Positions 36,720 through 45,644 of a stretch of 64,000 nucleotides of DNA are shown here, in pieces. Source of the DNA: Heracleum sosnowskyi (lineage: Eukaryota; Streptophyta; Magnoliopsida; Apiales; Apiaceae). Under the pieces are notes generated by a model. It did no database searches. It saw nothing but the letters and a program-made list of their open reading frames with translations, and was not told where the DNA came from. Within the stretch, counting starts at the first letter, position 1, and each line of letters starts with the position of its first letter. A program made the position numbers and the translations under genes. Where the stretch lies: positions 73,246,685 through 73,310,684 of the forward strand of contig CM061238.1 in NCBI GenBank assembly GCA_030848705.1, read 5' to 3'.

Positions 36720-37288
36720 TGTAAAGCAAAATGTAACATAAGATGTAACAAAGATAACTACAACTCAACAAAGGACAAGACAGACGATAATATTAACAGA
36801 AGCACAGGAATCCAGAAGTAAAGAAGAAAAGATAAACTCAAAAAATCAAAATATGGTATGTATTCTTGAAGTCCGTAAACAGGTCACGGAAAGAAGTTCA
36901 TTAATATGTTCAAGCCTCAGTGACAAATAAAGGAACAAGATTTTCAAGACTACAGAAGTATTTGAATGATTAAGAGTTAGTACCATAGGATTCCAGTGAT
37001 TTTATTGAAGCAACCAGAACGACAAAGGACTTATCAACATCATTGAATTGAAGACATAAAAGTATTGATCAAGTGTTAGTCATCTGTGAACCAGACCAGT
37101 TGCACCAGTTGTCAGCACCTAAAAGATCAAGATGTTTATCGTCTCGGAAAAAGTTGATTTAAGTCTAAATCTGAAACATCCTGAAAGTGAAAATAATATT
37201 ACAAGGTATGTTTAGGTTTAAATGGAAGTACAATTTGCTTGCTGAAAAAAGGAAAGAAACTTCAAGGGTCAAACTGAAAGAGCAAATA

Positions 37289-37427
37289 TTCGATGGTTTT
37301 CTTTTGAGAAAAACCATCGAAGTTGATCAAGTGAAGTTGAAAGAAAACCCATTGAAGAATTGTTTTTCCATTCGATAGATTTTATTTAAAATCTATCGAA
37401 GGAAAGAAAAACTAATTCCTTCGATAG
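37289..37427 (+). repeat. Stacked perfect hairpins of the F-family word
   Basis: TTCGATGGTTTT (37289-37300) pairs with 37310-37321; TTCGATAGATTTT (37371-37383) pairs with 37388-37400; CTATCGAAGG (37393-37402) pairs with 37418-37427. Stems are 12, 13 and 10 bp without mismatch. A further single copy lies near 37507. Confidence 0.85.
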
Positions 37428-37831
37428 TTTTTAATTAAGGAGCAGGTGAAAGATTTCATATTTTGCAGGTTGATCAAAAGCTTGAACGATCAGGATTCTT
37501 CCTTAGCCTTCGATGGTTTTTGAAGTCTACAATTACGAGAGTTAAGGCTGTGTCTTCCTTAGTTGGTTTACATTTAATTAGAAGAAGTAGAAGAATTTAA
37601 GAGCTCAAGAACATTGATAGAAGAAAATTTATAGTGCCTTAAATTCTATAGTTTGTATTGATTATTGTAACCTGAACTCATTGAAGCTAATCCTACGGAT
37701 TAGAATTGTAGCACCCCTCGCGGTTTATATTTATAAAACGATACATTCTCCGACTCGTGTTTTGATTTGGTGTATTTGATTTCGGACTAGAACAGAAAGA
37801 ATTATCCGCGAACGAAATTGAATAATTTGTG

Positions 37832-37869
37832 AGTATCGTATTCACCCCCCCCCCCCCTTCTACGATACT
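37832..37869 (+). other. C-loop hairpin near the LTR end, element F
   Basis: AGTATCGTA (37832-37840) pairs with TACGATACT (37861-37869) around a C13 tract. Confidence 0.75.
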
Positions 37870-37881
37870 TTGGACCTAACA

Positions 37882-38044
37882 ATGTGTGATGACGGATGAT
37901 GGTGGAGTGATTTCATTGGATTGGCATGATAATTTGGAGTTGTGTGATGAGCATGGATTGGATACGATGATTGTGATTGTTGCGGGGACTAGTGAAGGGA
38001 GTATGGATGACAATGTCATGAGGTTTGTGGATGAGTGTGTGAAG
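37882..38044 (+). pseudogene. Exon fragment of an EMB8-like alpha/beta hydrolase
   Basis: Immediately after the F LTR about 54 codons read as the region before the nucleophile elbow of plant EMB8/YheT-type alpha/beta hydrolases: TDDGGVISLDW, then GLDTMIVIVAGT and GSMDDNVMRFVDECVK. In the family this is usually followed by a FFPVVMNPRGC-like stretch, which is missing here. The match ends at AAG|GTATTA (38044/38045), a good 5' splice site in phase 0, so this looks like the end of an exon followed by intron. The 5' part of the exon would lie beyond the lost left half of F. The piece may be a gene broken by F or a fragment captured by the Helitron ending at 40212. The catalytic residues are not included. 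Confidence 0.6.
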
Positions 38045-38051
38045 GTATTAG

Positions 38052-38155
38052 TGCCTCCTCGGAAATTTTTCGCGGAGTCATTTTTGTAGTTTAGTACACT
38101 CCGCGGAAATTTTTAGAGGAGCCTCATGGCTCCGCGGAAATTTATAGAGGAGCGA
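38052..38155 (+). repeat. Three degenerate palindromic repeats (CTCCGCGGAAATTT...GGAG)
   Basis: Near-copies of CTCC(G/T)CGGAAATTT followed by (CGC/AGA)GGAG occur three times in about 100 bases. Each is close to its own reverse complement. The source is not recognised; remnants of an inverted-repeat transposon are possible. Confidence 0.5.
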
Positions 38156-38711
38156 CAAATTTTTTTGTTCTAATCTTAGCCGTTGAATAATCGATCCAAC
38201 GGTTACGAAACAGATTGTTAGATAATTGGTCCCTGGACCCATAAGCAAATATGTACTGTAAATTCCAGCATTTTCAATTTTTTTTTGCGGTGGAAGTAGA
38301 TTTTTTTTTTTTGGAAAGTAGAATATAATTAAGGGTGTAAAATGATCCGTGCAAAATTGAGTACTTCTTCGCTCAAGTCTCGGATAATATTTATTTTATA
38401 GTATCCGAATTTGGGTTCAATATCAATTTATTCGGATATAAATTGATCCCTGTATTGAGGTCAAATATGAACCAATATCGTATTTTATTTTTTCAAATCG
38501 GATAGTTTATGATCCATCGAATACGAGTCAAATATGATCCAGTATCATTAAATATTTTTTTATTTGAACTATATAAATGATCAGTTAATCTAAAATGAAA
38601 ATAATATTATTAAAAACATAATAATCACGAATAAAAAGTTTAAATATATGATGTCAAGTATATATGATGATAATTGTTCCATTATAAGGGTGAATAAATC
38701 GTATTTGTGAA
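38156..38711. other. AT-rich sequence, unassigned
   Basis: No ORF or recognisable element. It contains several GATCC/CGGATA-type words (38340-38540) that also appear near 39150-39250, beyond the MITE, so both may belong to one older repeat. Confidence 0.4.
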
Positions 38712-38996
38712 AATTTAAATTGGGAAAAATATCAAAGTCATCACTCATTTCATTCAAATATATCAAATAAGTCACTCATTACAAAAATGACTCAATTTAG
38801 TCACTAATTGTAAAATTCGTATCAAGAAGATCACCTGGGAATGACTAGATTGATACAAATTTTCAACTTTTTAATGACTAAATTGATACAAATTTTCAAA
38901 TTTGTGACTAAATTGAGTCATTTTTGAAATGAGTGACTCAACTGATGTATTTGGATGAAACGAGTGATGACTTTGATATTTATCCCAATTTAAATT
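38712..38996. mobile_element. Mutator-like MITE (265 bp) with long terminal inverted repeats
   Basis: The element 38722-38986 starts GGGAAAAATATCAAAGTC and ends with its near complement GACTTTGATATTTATCCC. The arms match for almost 90 bp with only a few mismatches, leaving a short centre, so it folds back nearly completely. It is flanked by a 10-bp direct repeat AATTTAAATT (38712-38721 and 38987-38996), the size made by Mutator-type transposases. It has no coding capacity. The repeat being itself palindromic makes the exact end uncertain by a few bases. Confidence 0.8.
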
Positions 38997-39540
38997 TATA
39001 AAAGATTTTAGGAAATTATAAAATTACTATTTACACAGAAATTTAATAGGTTAAAATTATAATTTATAGGTCAAGGTTTAAACTGAATACAAATCATCTT
39101 TCTAAAAAATAATATGAGACCAAATATGAGCATGTATACATGTGCTCATATCCGGGATCATATTTTATCTAAGTTTGATTTTTCCGCCAGATTTGGATCA
39201 TTTATAAAATGGATATAAGATATTTATCGGATTTTCGAGCCGGATAAAATTATATCTAATTTTATAATATTATATGTAAATATGATATAATTATATATTT
39301 AACATGAATTTGTAAAAAAATTATCTAAAATTTTAATATTTTTATTTATTTATGCACTTTAATAATTTTATTTATTATTATATGAAAACATGAGACAAAA
39401 AATACAAGTCATGAAAATATATGAATATGAAATTTTATGAAATTTAAATGGTCATGTTTAGGTTTATCAAATCATTACACGAAATGAAAAAATACACGAC
39501 ATCAATACAATTATATAATAGACGAAACATTAAAAGTTTG
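38997..39540. other. AT-rich sequence, unassigned
   Basis: No gene. An imperfect palindrome lies near 39127-39150 (GAGCATGTATACATGTGCTC). It may be part of the body of the Helitron ending at 40212. Confidence 0.35.
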
Positions 39541-40212
39541 GTTGGTCAGTATGGTATGTTGTGATTTTACTTAATTGCCCTTAATTAACTGTACTTCGTG
39601 TTTTTACTTAAATTAACCTTACTTATTTATAGAAATATATTATTAAATAATAATATTAACTATTTATAACCAATTACCTTTTTCACTTAAAATACATTAT
39701 TTTTTCTATTTTTTCTAAACAATTTCCCTACTTTTTCAAATATATCACATTATATATTTTTTCTAACAAAGTTCCTGCTTTTCTAAATATATCATGTGAA
39801 ATTGCATTTTACAATTTACTTTTTCTATTTGTTTCACTAAAATCCATTCTTTTTTTCAAAAATATCACAAGAAGCCTTTTACTTATTTATTTTCAAACGT
39901 ATTTAAATACTTTTAATTATTAAATTTTAAAACCTCATTTTCCAAAAATATCACGGGCATTTACCTTTTTAAACTAAACATATGTTACATTTTTTATTTT
40001 TTCTTACTAAAACCCCTCATTTCCAAAAATATAACGGGAAACCCCTTACTTATTTATTTTAAAATATGTTTTAATGTTTTTAATTAATTAAAAGTGTTTT
40101 GCTATTTTAACATGTCTACTTATTTTTTGCACAATTACAATTAATAAAATATTAAAAAAATAATAATAAAATAACAATTAACAATCCGTGCATCGCACGG
40201 GTTTTAAGCTAG
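39541..40212 (+). mobile_element. Helitron (non-autonomous), 3' part with canonical terminus
   Basis: The 3' end is well formed: stem CCGTGC (40186-40191), loop ATC, stem GCACGG (40195-40200), then nine bases to CTAG (40209-40212) followed by host T. The upstream 400 bases hold degenerate repeats of a unit with ACTAAAA, CAAAAATATCACGGG and CTTACTTATTTATTTT. No Rep/helicase coding is present. The 5' TC end could not be placed; 39541 is only where this type of sequence begins. Confidence 0.65.
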
Positions 40213-40213
40213 T

Positions 40214-40736
40214 AAAAATATAAGACACGAACGAATTATCAGGTGTAACTAATGTATTGCCATTTAATCTTTGTACATGAAATCATTTGAGGGTAAATTA
40301 AAGTTAAAATAACTATATATATGAATTCTAATTTGGTCCAGATTTTTTCAGGGATTAGACCGGACTGGACCAAAAATCGATTTTTTTTCCTCATTTTATG
40401 AATTGGGGACCGACCGGCCTTACTTGGTCCGGAATCTTGGACCGTAGACCTGATCTAGTTTACAGGTGGACCAGAAAATTATGCAGCTCTACTTGCGATA
40501 TGTTTAAATTGAATCTAAAAATTATATCAAATTATAAAAATGTAATGTAGGATTTATTAATTTTCAAATTGGGTCTCCAATATATTTTTATACTTAAATA
40601 TATTTAATTTTGAATATCATCATCTTCCCAAGGAAGAATAATTTAACTACTTTAATGGAACTTTGGACTACATATTTTGAATTAATTTTTGAAAATTAAT
40701 TGTGATTGAATATTTTAGATACTTTTAAGTATGGGT
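40214..40736. other. Unassigned sequence upstream of element G
   Basis: AT-rich DNA with a block of GGTCC/GGACC words in both orientations at 40335-40485, reminiscent of hAT-type inverted-repeat elements, but no clear ends or target duplication were found. No ORF. Confidence 0.4.
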
Positions 40737-41104
40737 TGTTGGGTGAATTTTAGGAAAAAAATGTCTAAAATACTTTATTTTGAAACATTTTTGTTGGCAT
40801 TTAATCTAAGCATGGTGTGGTTTTTAATAAAATAGATATTTTATTATAATAAATAGCTGGCAAGTCGAATTTGTAGCAGCTGGACTTAGTCTTGGTTTGT
40901 TTCAGAAATTGTAGGAGAGTCAAGAAAGTATGGGAGTCATGGAGTAATATTAGGAGTATTTTTAGTAAACGTTGGGGTTGTTATTTTGTATTTAATATTT
41001 CCGTTGTAAGCAGTTTTAATAAGAAAATGTAATATCAGTTTTTGCTTTTACAATATCTCGGTAATACATATGTGTCTATGAGTATATCTGTTTTAGTTTC
41101 TACA
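40737..41104 (+). repeat. 5' LTR of element G (368 bp)
   Basis: TGTTGGGTG ... GTTTCTACA followed by the primer site. The partner LTR is not in the window. Confidence 0.75.
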
Positions 41105-41106
41105 TT

Positions 41107-41118
41107 TGGTATCAGAGC
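41107..41118 (+). promoter_or_regulatory. Primer binding site of element G
   Basis: TGGTATCAGAGC two bases after the LTR. Confidence 0.85.
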
Positions 41119-42141
41119 GTGGTTCATTGCATGCCAAAGTATATGCCCAAAGCAACGAAGATGGATACATTGAAAAGCAAAGAAGGTTCAGTAGGATTGA
41201 GTTACCCGATGTTAACAAAAAGCAATTACACTGCTTGGTCGCTTAAGATGAAGGTTTATATGCAGGCGCATGGTATTTGGGAGGCGATCAAATCCAAGAA
41301 TACTACAGACACGATTAAGGATAAGACAGATAAGATGGCATTAGTAGTGATATATCAAGGGATTCCTGAGGATATATTGATGTCAGTCGCAGAAAAACAG
41401 ACAACAAAGGAGGCTTGGGAAGCAGTGAAGACAATGTTTTTGGGTGCGGATCGGGTGAAAAAGGCAAGGATCCAGACGTTAAAGGCTGAATTCGAGTTCT
41501 TAAGTATGAAGGACTGAGAACTGATAGATGATTTTTGTATGAAGTTGAATGGCCTGGTAACTAATATCCGGGCATTATGAGAAACGGTTGAAGAGGCGTA
41601 TGTCGTAAAGAAACTACTTCGAGCCGTCCCAACAAAATTTCTACAGATCACCTCAACAATACAGAAATTTGGAGACTTAGAGAAGATGACTATAGAAGAG
41701 GCAGTGGGTTCGTTAAAAGCTCATGAAGAGAGACTCTGTGGGAAAAGTGAGAATGGTGGAGGACAACTTCTGTTAACTGAAGAGGAATGGAGGAAACGGG
41801 AAAATAATGATGGGAAACTACTCCTTACACAGGAAGAGTGGATGAGGAAGTCAAATAAAGAGGAGACATCTCCAGGATCAAAGAACCAGAACAACAGCAA
41901 CACGTACCAAGGTCGAGAAGGTGGACGTAGAGGACAAGATCAGAGTAAAATAAAGTTCTTTAATTGTGGTATATATGGACACTACGTTGTTGAGTGTCGA
42001 AAGCCAAGAAAGGGAAAAGACAAAGATCAGCGAACTGAGGTAAATTTAACACACGAACATGATGACGAACCTGCACTGTTATTGGTTGAAAGTGATGAAG
42101 AACTGAAGAACAAGTTGTTGTTGTTGAATGAAGGGGAAGTG
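41119..42141 (+). pseudogene. Gag of element G, broken and interrupted
   Basis: The frame covers about 340 codons with two in-frame stops (41515-41517 and near 41578). It shows LTKSNYTAWSLKMKVYMQ and KEAWEAVKTMFLGADRVKKARIQTLK, the usual copia gag (UBN2-like) helices, then LEKMTIEEAVGSLKAHEER. The zinc knuckle reads FFNCGIYGHYVVEC, so the first of the four metal ligands is replaced by Phe. Element C inserted at 42141. A plausible start is the ATG at 41131 or 41161; the exact start is unclear. Not functional. Confidence 0.8.
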
Positions 42142-42213
42142 TGTTAGGAATATGTTGTTCTTGATGATAAACATAAAACACTTAGTAGAATTTGTGTAAA
42201 GTCATTTTTGTAA

Positions 42214-42254
42214 CTGTCAACGAAATGGCATGCTTTGCAGCATTCCGTTGACAG
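42214..42254 (+). other. Inverted pair of the C-family word in U3
   Basis: CTGTCAACGAAATG (42214-42227) and CATTCCGTTGACAG (42241-42254) form a 14-bp stem with one mismatch and a 13-base loop. The same pair is in the 3' LTR. Confidence 0.8.
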
Positions 42255-42849
42255 GAAGCTCATCAACGAAATGAGTGTTGTAGCAATTGCATTGTACAAT
42301 ACTTCACAGTATGATAGGCATTCTGTTATATGTTTTAGATAGGTTTTCTAAGTCATGTTGACTAAGTACTAGATAGGCAAAATAGGTTGGTTAATTGTAA
42401 ATATGTTATGCCTTGTAATTTTGTCTAAGTGAAGACATGTCAACGGTATGAAGATTACTCTGTCAACGGTATGGAGTTTACCCGTCAACGAAACGAGGGA
42501 AACACCATCAACGGAATGAAGAATGAAGCTATCAACGAAACACATCTCCTTGCTATCAACGAATCAATGTTGCTTTTTGAACAGTTGACAAAGTGATAGT
42601 GACAGTTTACTGAACAGATCTAAAAGGAGATATGGAAGTGTACTTTGCATTGGAAGCCATCAAAGTGGATACTGGAAATAAGGAAACATTCCAATTTCCA
42701 ATAAGGCTCTTGGAAATGATTATAATGAGCATGAAGACAAAAGCAAAGATCTCCAAGGACCATTGGACAAAAGGAATGAAAAGCAAGCTACTGATGGTTA
42801 CTACTATTATTCTTTAGTTTAACCAAACGTAGAATTGTAAACTTGGGAT

Positions 42850-42856
42850 TATATAA
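42850..42856 (+). promoter_or_regulatory. TATA box in LTR of element C
   Basis: TATATAA in GGGATTATATAACC; the same box is at 54896-54902 in the 3' LTR. The position, before a likely poly(A) signal at 42990, fits a U3/R boundary near 42880-42890. Confidence 0.6.
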
Positions 42857-43105
42857 CCAAGTGTAGCAGTTACTTTAGAAATAAGAGAAGAAACACAAAT
42901 AGATAGTATTAGCTATTTTTGAGAGCAATTCTTCTCTACAACCTTGTAACTGAGCAGCTGTGTACTTTTGTATCACAGATTATTTCCGCAATAAAAACAC
43001 TTCAGTTGGATCATCAAACAATCCAACTGAATTATTTATATCTTGTGTTTTTATTTATTCAGTTCAGTTTTATTTTATAAAGTGTTTAGTTTTAAGAAAA
43101 TATCA

Positions 43106-43146
43106 AGAATTGTATTCAACCCCCCCCCCCCCCCTTCTACAATTCT
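43106..43146 (+). other. C-loop hairpin near the LTR end, element C (5' copy)
   Basis: AGAATTGTA (43106-43114) pairs with TACAATTCT (43138-43146) around TTCAA, C15 and TTC. The 3' copy at 55152-55185 has the same stem with C8. Confidence 0.75.
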
Positions 43147-43170
43147 GTTAGGTCATTTGGGAATAACAAT

Positions 43171-43182
43171 TGGTATCAGAGC
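43171..43182 (+). promoter_or_regulatory. Primer binding site of element C
   Basis: TGGTATCAGAGC two bases inside the 5' LTR, complementary to initiator tRNA-Met. Confidence 0.95.
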
Positions 43183-43232
43183 GAGCTTCTAACATACAAG
43201 AAGTTTAAAGATCAAGACCAAAAACAGAAACC

Positions 43233-45644
43233 ATGGTGAAGAAGGATGCAGGTGTGAAGATACCAGTTCTTGATAAAGACAATTACTTTTACTGGAAAGT
43301 AAAGATGCATTTACATCTCATGTCTATGGATGAGAGGTATGTAGACTGCATTGAGAAAGGTCCACACGTTCCCATGAAGCTTGATTCTAGAGTTGGACTG
43401 CCAGATGATGCACCTGATGTAGAGATTCCAAAAACTGTCTCAGAATGGACTGTTGAAGATATTGCAGAAGTCCATAAAGACAAAAGGACCATGAACATTC
43501 TGTTTAATGGTTTGGAGCAAGAGATGTTTGACAATGTTATCAACTGTACAACCTCTAAGGAAGTATGGGATACTGTTAGAACTCTCTGTGAAGGAACTGA
43601 GCAAGTCAGGGAAAATAAAATGCAACTCCTAATACAACAATATGAGCATTTTCATTTTAAAGCTGGTGAAACCCTAAATGACACGTTTAGTAGGTTTCAA
43701 AAGCTTTTGAATGGATTAAAGTTGTATGGGAGGATCTATCAAACCAAGGATTCAAACCTTAAATTTCTTAGAGCTCTTCCAAAAGAATGGAAGCCTATGA
43801 CTGTTTCTCTCAGAAACACTCAAGAGTACAAAGACTACACTCTTGAAAGGCTTTATGGAACCTTGAAGACTTATGAGCTGGAAATGGAGCAAGATGAGGA
43901 AATTGAAAAGGTACAAAAGAAGGGTGGATCTATTGCATTGATTGCATCTGTGAACCAACTTGAAGATGACAATAAAGAAGCTGCAAAGGCCACAACTAGT
44001 CGATCTAGTTGTAGGAGTGATGTTAGCAAGGGTAAAGACAAGATGACAGAAGAAGAAGAATCAGAACCAGCCAACTTGGAGGACTTAGATGAGATTGATG
44101 AACACATTGCTTTTCTGTCTAGAAAATTCTCTAAGTTCAAGTTCAAAAGAAACTCAGAAGCAAGGCCACCAAGAAGAGACTTTCAACCTAGCAAAACAAA
44201 CTGGATTGAAAAGTCTAAGTCAAAATGTTTCAATTGTGGAATGCTTGGTCACTTTGCTGGAGACTGCAGAAAGCCCAAGGTTGAGAAGGGCAACAGGAAA
44301 TTTGAGCCTGTTGATTATAAAAAGAAATACTTTGAACTTCTCAAACAAAAAGAAAAGGCTTTCATGTCTCAGGAGTATGATTGGGCTGGTAATGGTGAAG
44401 ATTCTGATGATGATGTTGAGTATGTCAACTTGGCTCTTATGGCTGACAATCATGAGCAGGAAGCAAGTTCCTCAAGCAACCAGGTAACAATTACTAATCT
44501 TTCTGAGCTTTCTAAAGAGGAATGCGACAGTGCAGTAAATGAAATGTCTACTGTATTATATAATTTGCGTGTTACTCTTAAATCACTTACTAAAGAGAAT
44601 TCTAGAATAAAAGAGACCAATCTGCTCTTAAGTGATAGGAATGCAATGTTAGAAGCACAGCTCATTGAATTTGAGAAAATGAGATGTGTTAGTAGGGATG
44701 CTAAGAAGGAACTTGAGAACGTGTTACAAAGGGAAGAAATTCTTAAAACACAACTTGAGATAGAACAAGGTGTGATTGCAAAATGGAAGGATTCCAGGAA
44801 TGTTGTTGCCAACATAATTAATGTTCAAGGCGTGGAATCCTTCTGTGAGCAATCATGGAAAAGGAACAAAGAGAAGCTAGGGTATGTTGGTGAAACCTTA
44901 GAATCAGAAACTGAGTCAACAAACAACAAGGATCATTTATTGAAGGTTGATATGTCAACGGAATGCAATGTTTCGTTGACAGATGAACCATCAACCGATC
45001 AGGCTGTTTCGTTGACAGAGAAAAGAAAGGATGAACTCACTAGACTTAATAACAAGTATGGTCCTGTCACCAAGAACTTTGTTCAAGGTGAGTCTAGTAA
45101 ATCAAAGAAAGTTGAGAAGCCTGTTGAGAGAGCTAATGTAGGTAACTTGTCTAACAAGCAATTGAAAGACAAGTTAGAGAAAGTTCAGGTTGAGGCTAAG
45201 GGAAATAAAAAGAATAACAGAAATGGCAAGGTAGGGATTAACAAACACAACAATTACACACCTGATAAATATGCACCTAGAAAGACATGTGTCAATTGTG
45301 GAAGTGTTAATCATTTATCTACTAACTGCAAATCTGTTAAGAAATCTGCTAATGTGAAAATGCCCAAGCCTGCAATGAACAGTTCCATGCCTAAAATGCC
45401 TGTTATGCCTAACATGTTTGCTCCATATGCACAATTTCAGAATCCATATGCTAGCATGAATAACATGATTGTTCCTCCAACTATGCATGCTATGAATGAA
45501 AATATGAGCAACCCTCAGAAATCAACACCAAGGGTAAAGATTGATTTGAATCAATCTGAGCCCAAAGTGAAAAATGGTACAAAAGGGAATGCAAAGGCTA
45601 ACAAGACAGGACCCAAGGAAACTTGGGTACCAAAATCAACTTGA
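43233..45644 (+). CDS. Gag of element C, intact
   Basis: 803 codons from an ATG 50 bases after the primer site. The N-terminus ([17 protein letters not shown]) and the UBN2-like helical region to about residue 220 are the copia gag core. A CCHC zinc knuckle [14 protein letters not shown] lies near residue 331, a coiled-coil-like stretch at about 430-530, and a second knuckle [14 protein letters not shown] near 686, followed by a Met/Pro-rich tail. Two knuckles and the long coiled coil are typical of Sireviruses. The protein forms cytoplasmic particles and packages the RNA. Three C-family words at about 44953-45022 encode part of a Ser/Thr-rich linker. It ends ETWVPKST; the pol frame is already open and is offset by -1. 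Confidence 0.95.
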   Translation: MVKKDAGVKIPVLDKDNYFYWKVKMHLHLMSMDERYVDCIEKGPHVPMKLDSRVGLPDDAPDVEIPKTVSEWTVEDIAEVHKDKRTMNILFNGLEQEMFDNVINCTTSKEVWDTVRTLCEGTEQVRENKMQLLIQQYEHFHFKAGETLNDTFSRFQKLLNGLKLYGRIYQTKDSNLKFLRALPKEWKPMTVSLRNTQEYKDYTLERLYGTLKTYELEMEQDEEIEKVQKKGGSIALIASVNQLEDDNKEAAKATTSRSSCRSDVSKGKDKMTEEEESEPANLEDLDEIDEHIAFLSRKFSKFKFKRNSEARPPRRDFQPSKTNWIEKSKSKCFNCGMLGHFAGDCRKPKVEKGNRKFEPVDYKKKYFELLKQKEKAFMSQEYDWAGNGEDSDDDVEYVNLALMADNHEQEASSSSNQVTITNLSELSKEECDSAVNEMSTVLYNLRVTLKSLTKENSRIKETNLLLSDRNAMLEAQLIEFEKMRCVSRDAKKELENVLQREEILKTQLEIEQGVIAKWKDSRNVVANIINVQGVESFCEQSWKRNKEKLGYVGETLESETESTNNKDHLLKVDMSTECNVSLTDEPSTDQAVSLTEKRKDELTRLNNKYGPVTKNFVQGESSKSKKVEKPVERANVGNLSNKQLKDKLEKVQVEAKGNKKNNRNGKVGINKHNNYTPDKYAPRKTCVNCGSVNHLSTNCKSVKKSANVKMPKPAMNSSMPKMPVMPNMFAPYAQFQNPYASMNNMIVPPTMHAMNENMSNPQKSTPRVKIDLNQSEPKVKNGTKGNAKANKTGPKETWVPKST

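Larger units (their letters stand above)
33488..37881 (+). mobile_element. Element F: 3' part of a third Sirevirus
   Basis: Element F begins abruptly at the outer end of B's LTR, in an already open env-like frame, and continues through a polypurine tract to a full 3' LTR. Its LTR, gag, pol and env start should lie on the far side of B but are absent from the window, which agrees with the deletion at the B-D junction. Its LTR word is TTCGATRG. The base after the LTR is in a hydrolase gene fragment. Confidence 0.85.
36720..37881 (+). repeat. 3' LTR of element F (1,162 bp)
   Basis: Begins TGTAAAGC, ends CTAACA. The 29-bp box at 36891-36919 matches 8121-8149 of element A at 26 positions. A cluster of inverted TTCGATRG words lies at 37289-37427. 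A C13 tract in a hairpin (37832-37869) lies 12 bases from the end. ATGTG follows as presumed target site. Confidence 0.85.
42142..43168 (+). repeat. 5' LTR of element C (1,027 bp)
   Basis: TGTTAGGAATATG ... GGGAATAACA. U3 has nine copies of the TCAACG word between 42214 and 42566. TATATAA at 42850-42856 is the likely core promoter, AATAAA at 42990-42995 a likely poly(A) signal, and a C15-loop hairpin lies at 43106-43146. Confidence 0.95.

Noticed and set aside
39127..39150. Palindrome around ATGTATACAT as a possible origin or operator
   Set aside because: Imperfect and in AT-rich DNA where such palindromes are common; no partner features.
43171..43182. tRNA-like sequence
   Set aside because: It is an 18-base-or-shorter complement to a tRNA 3' end (primer binding site), not a tRNA gene; the other sites in the window are the same.
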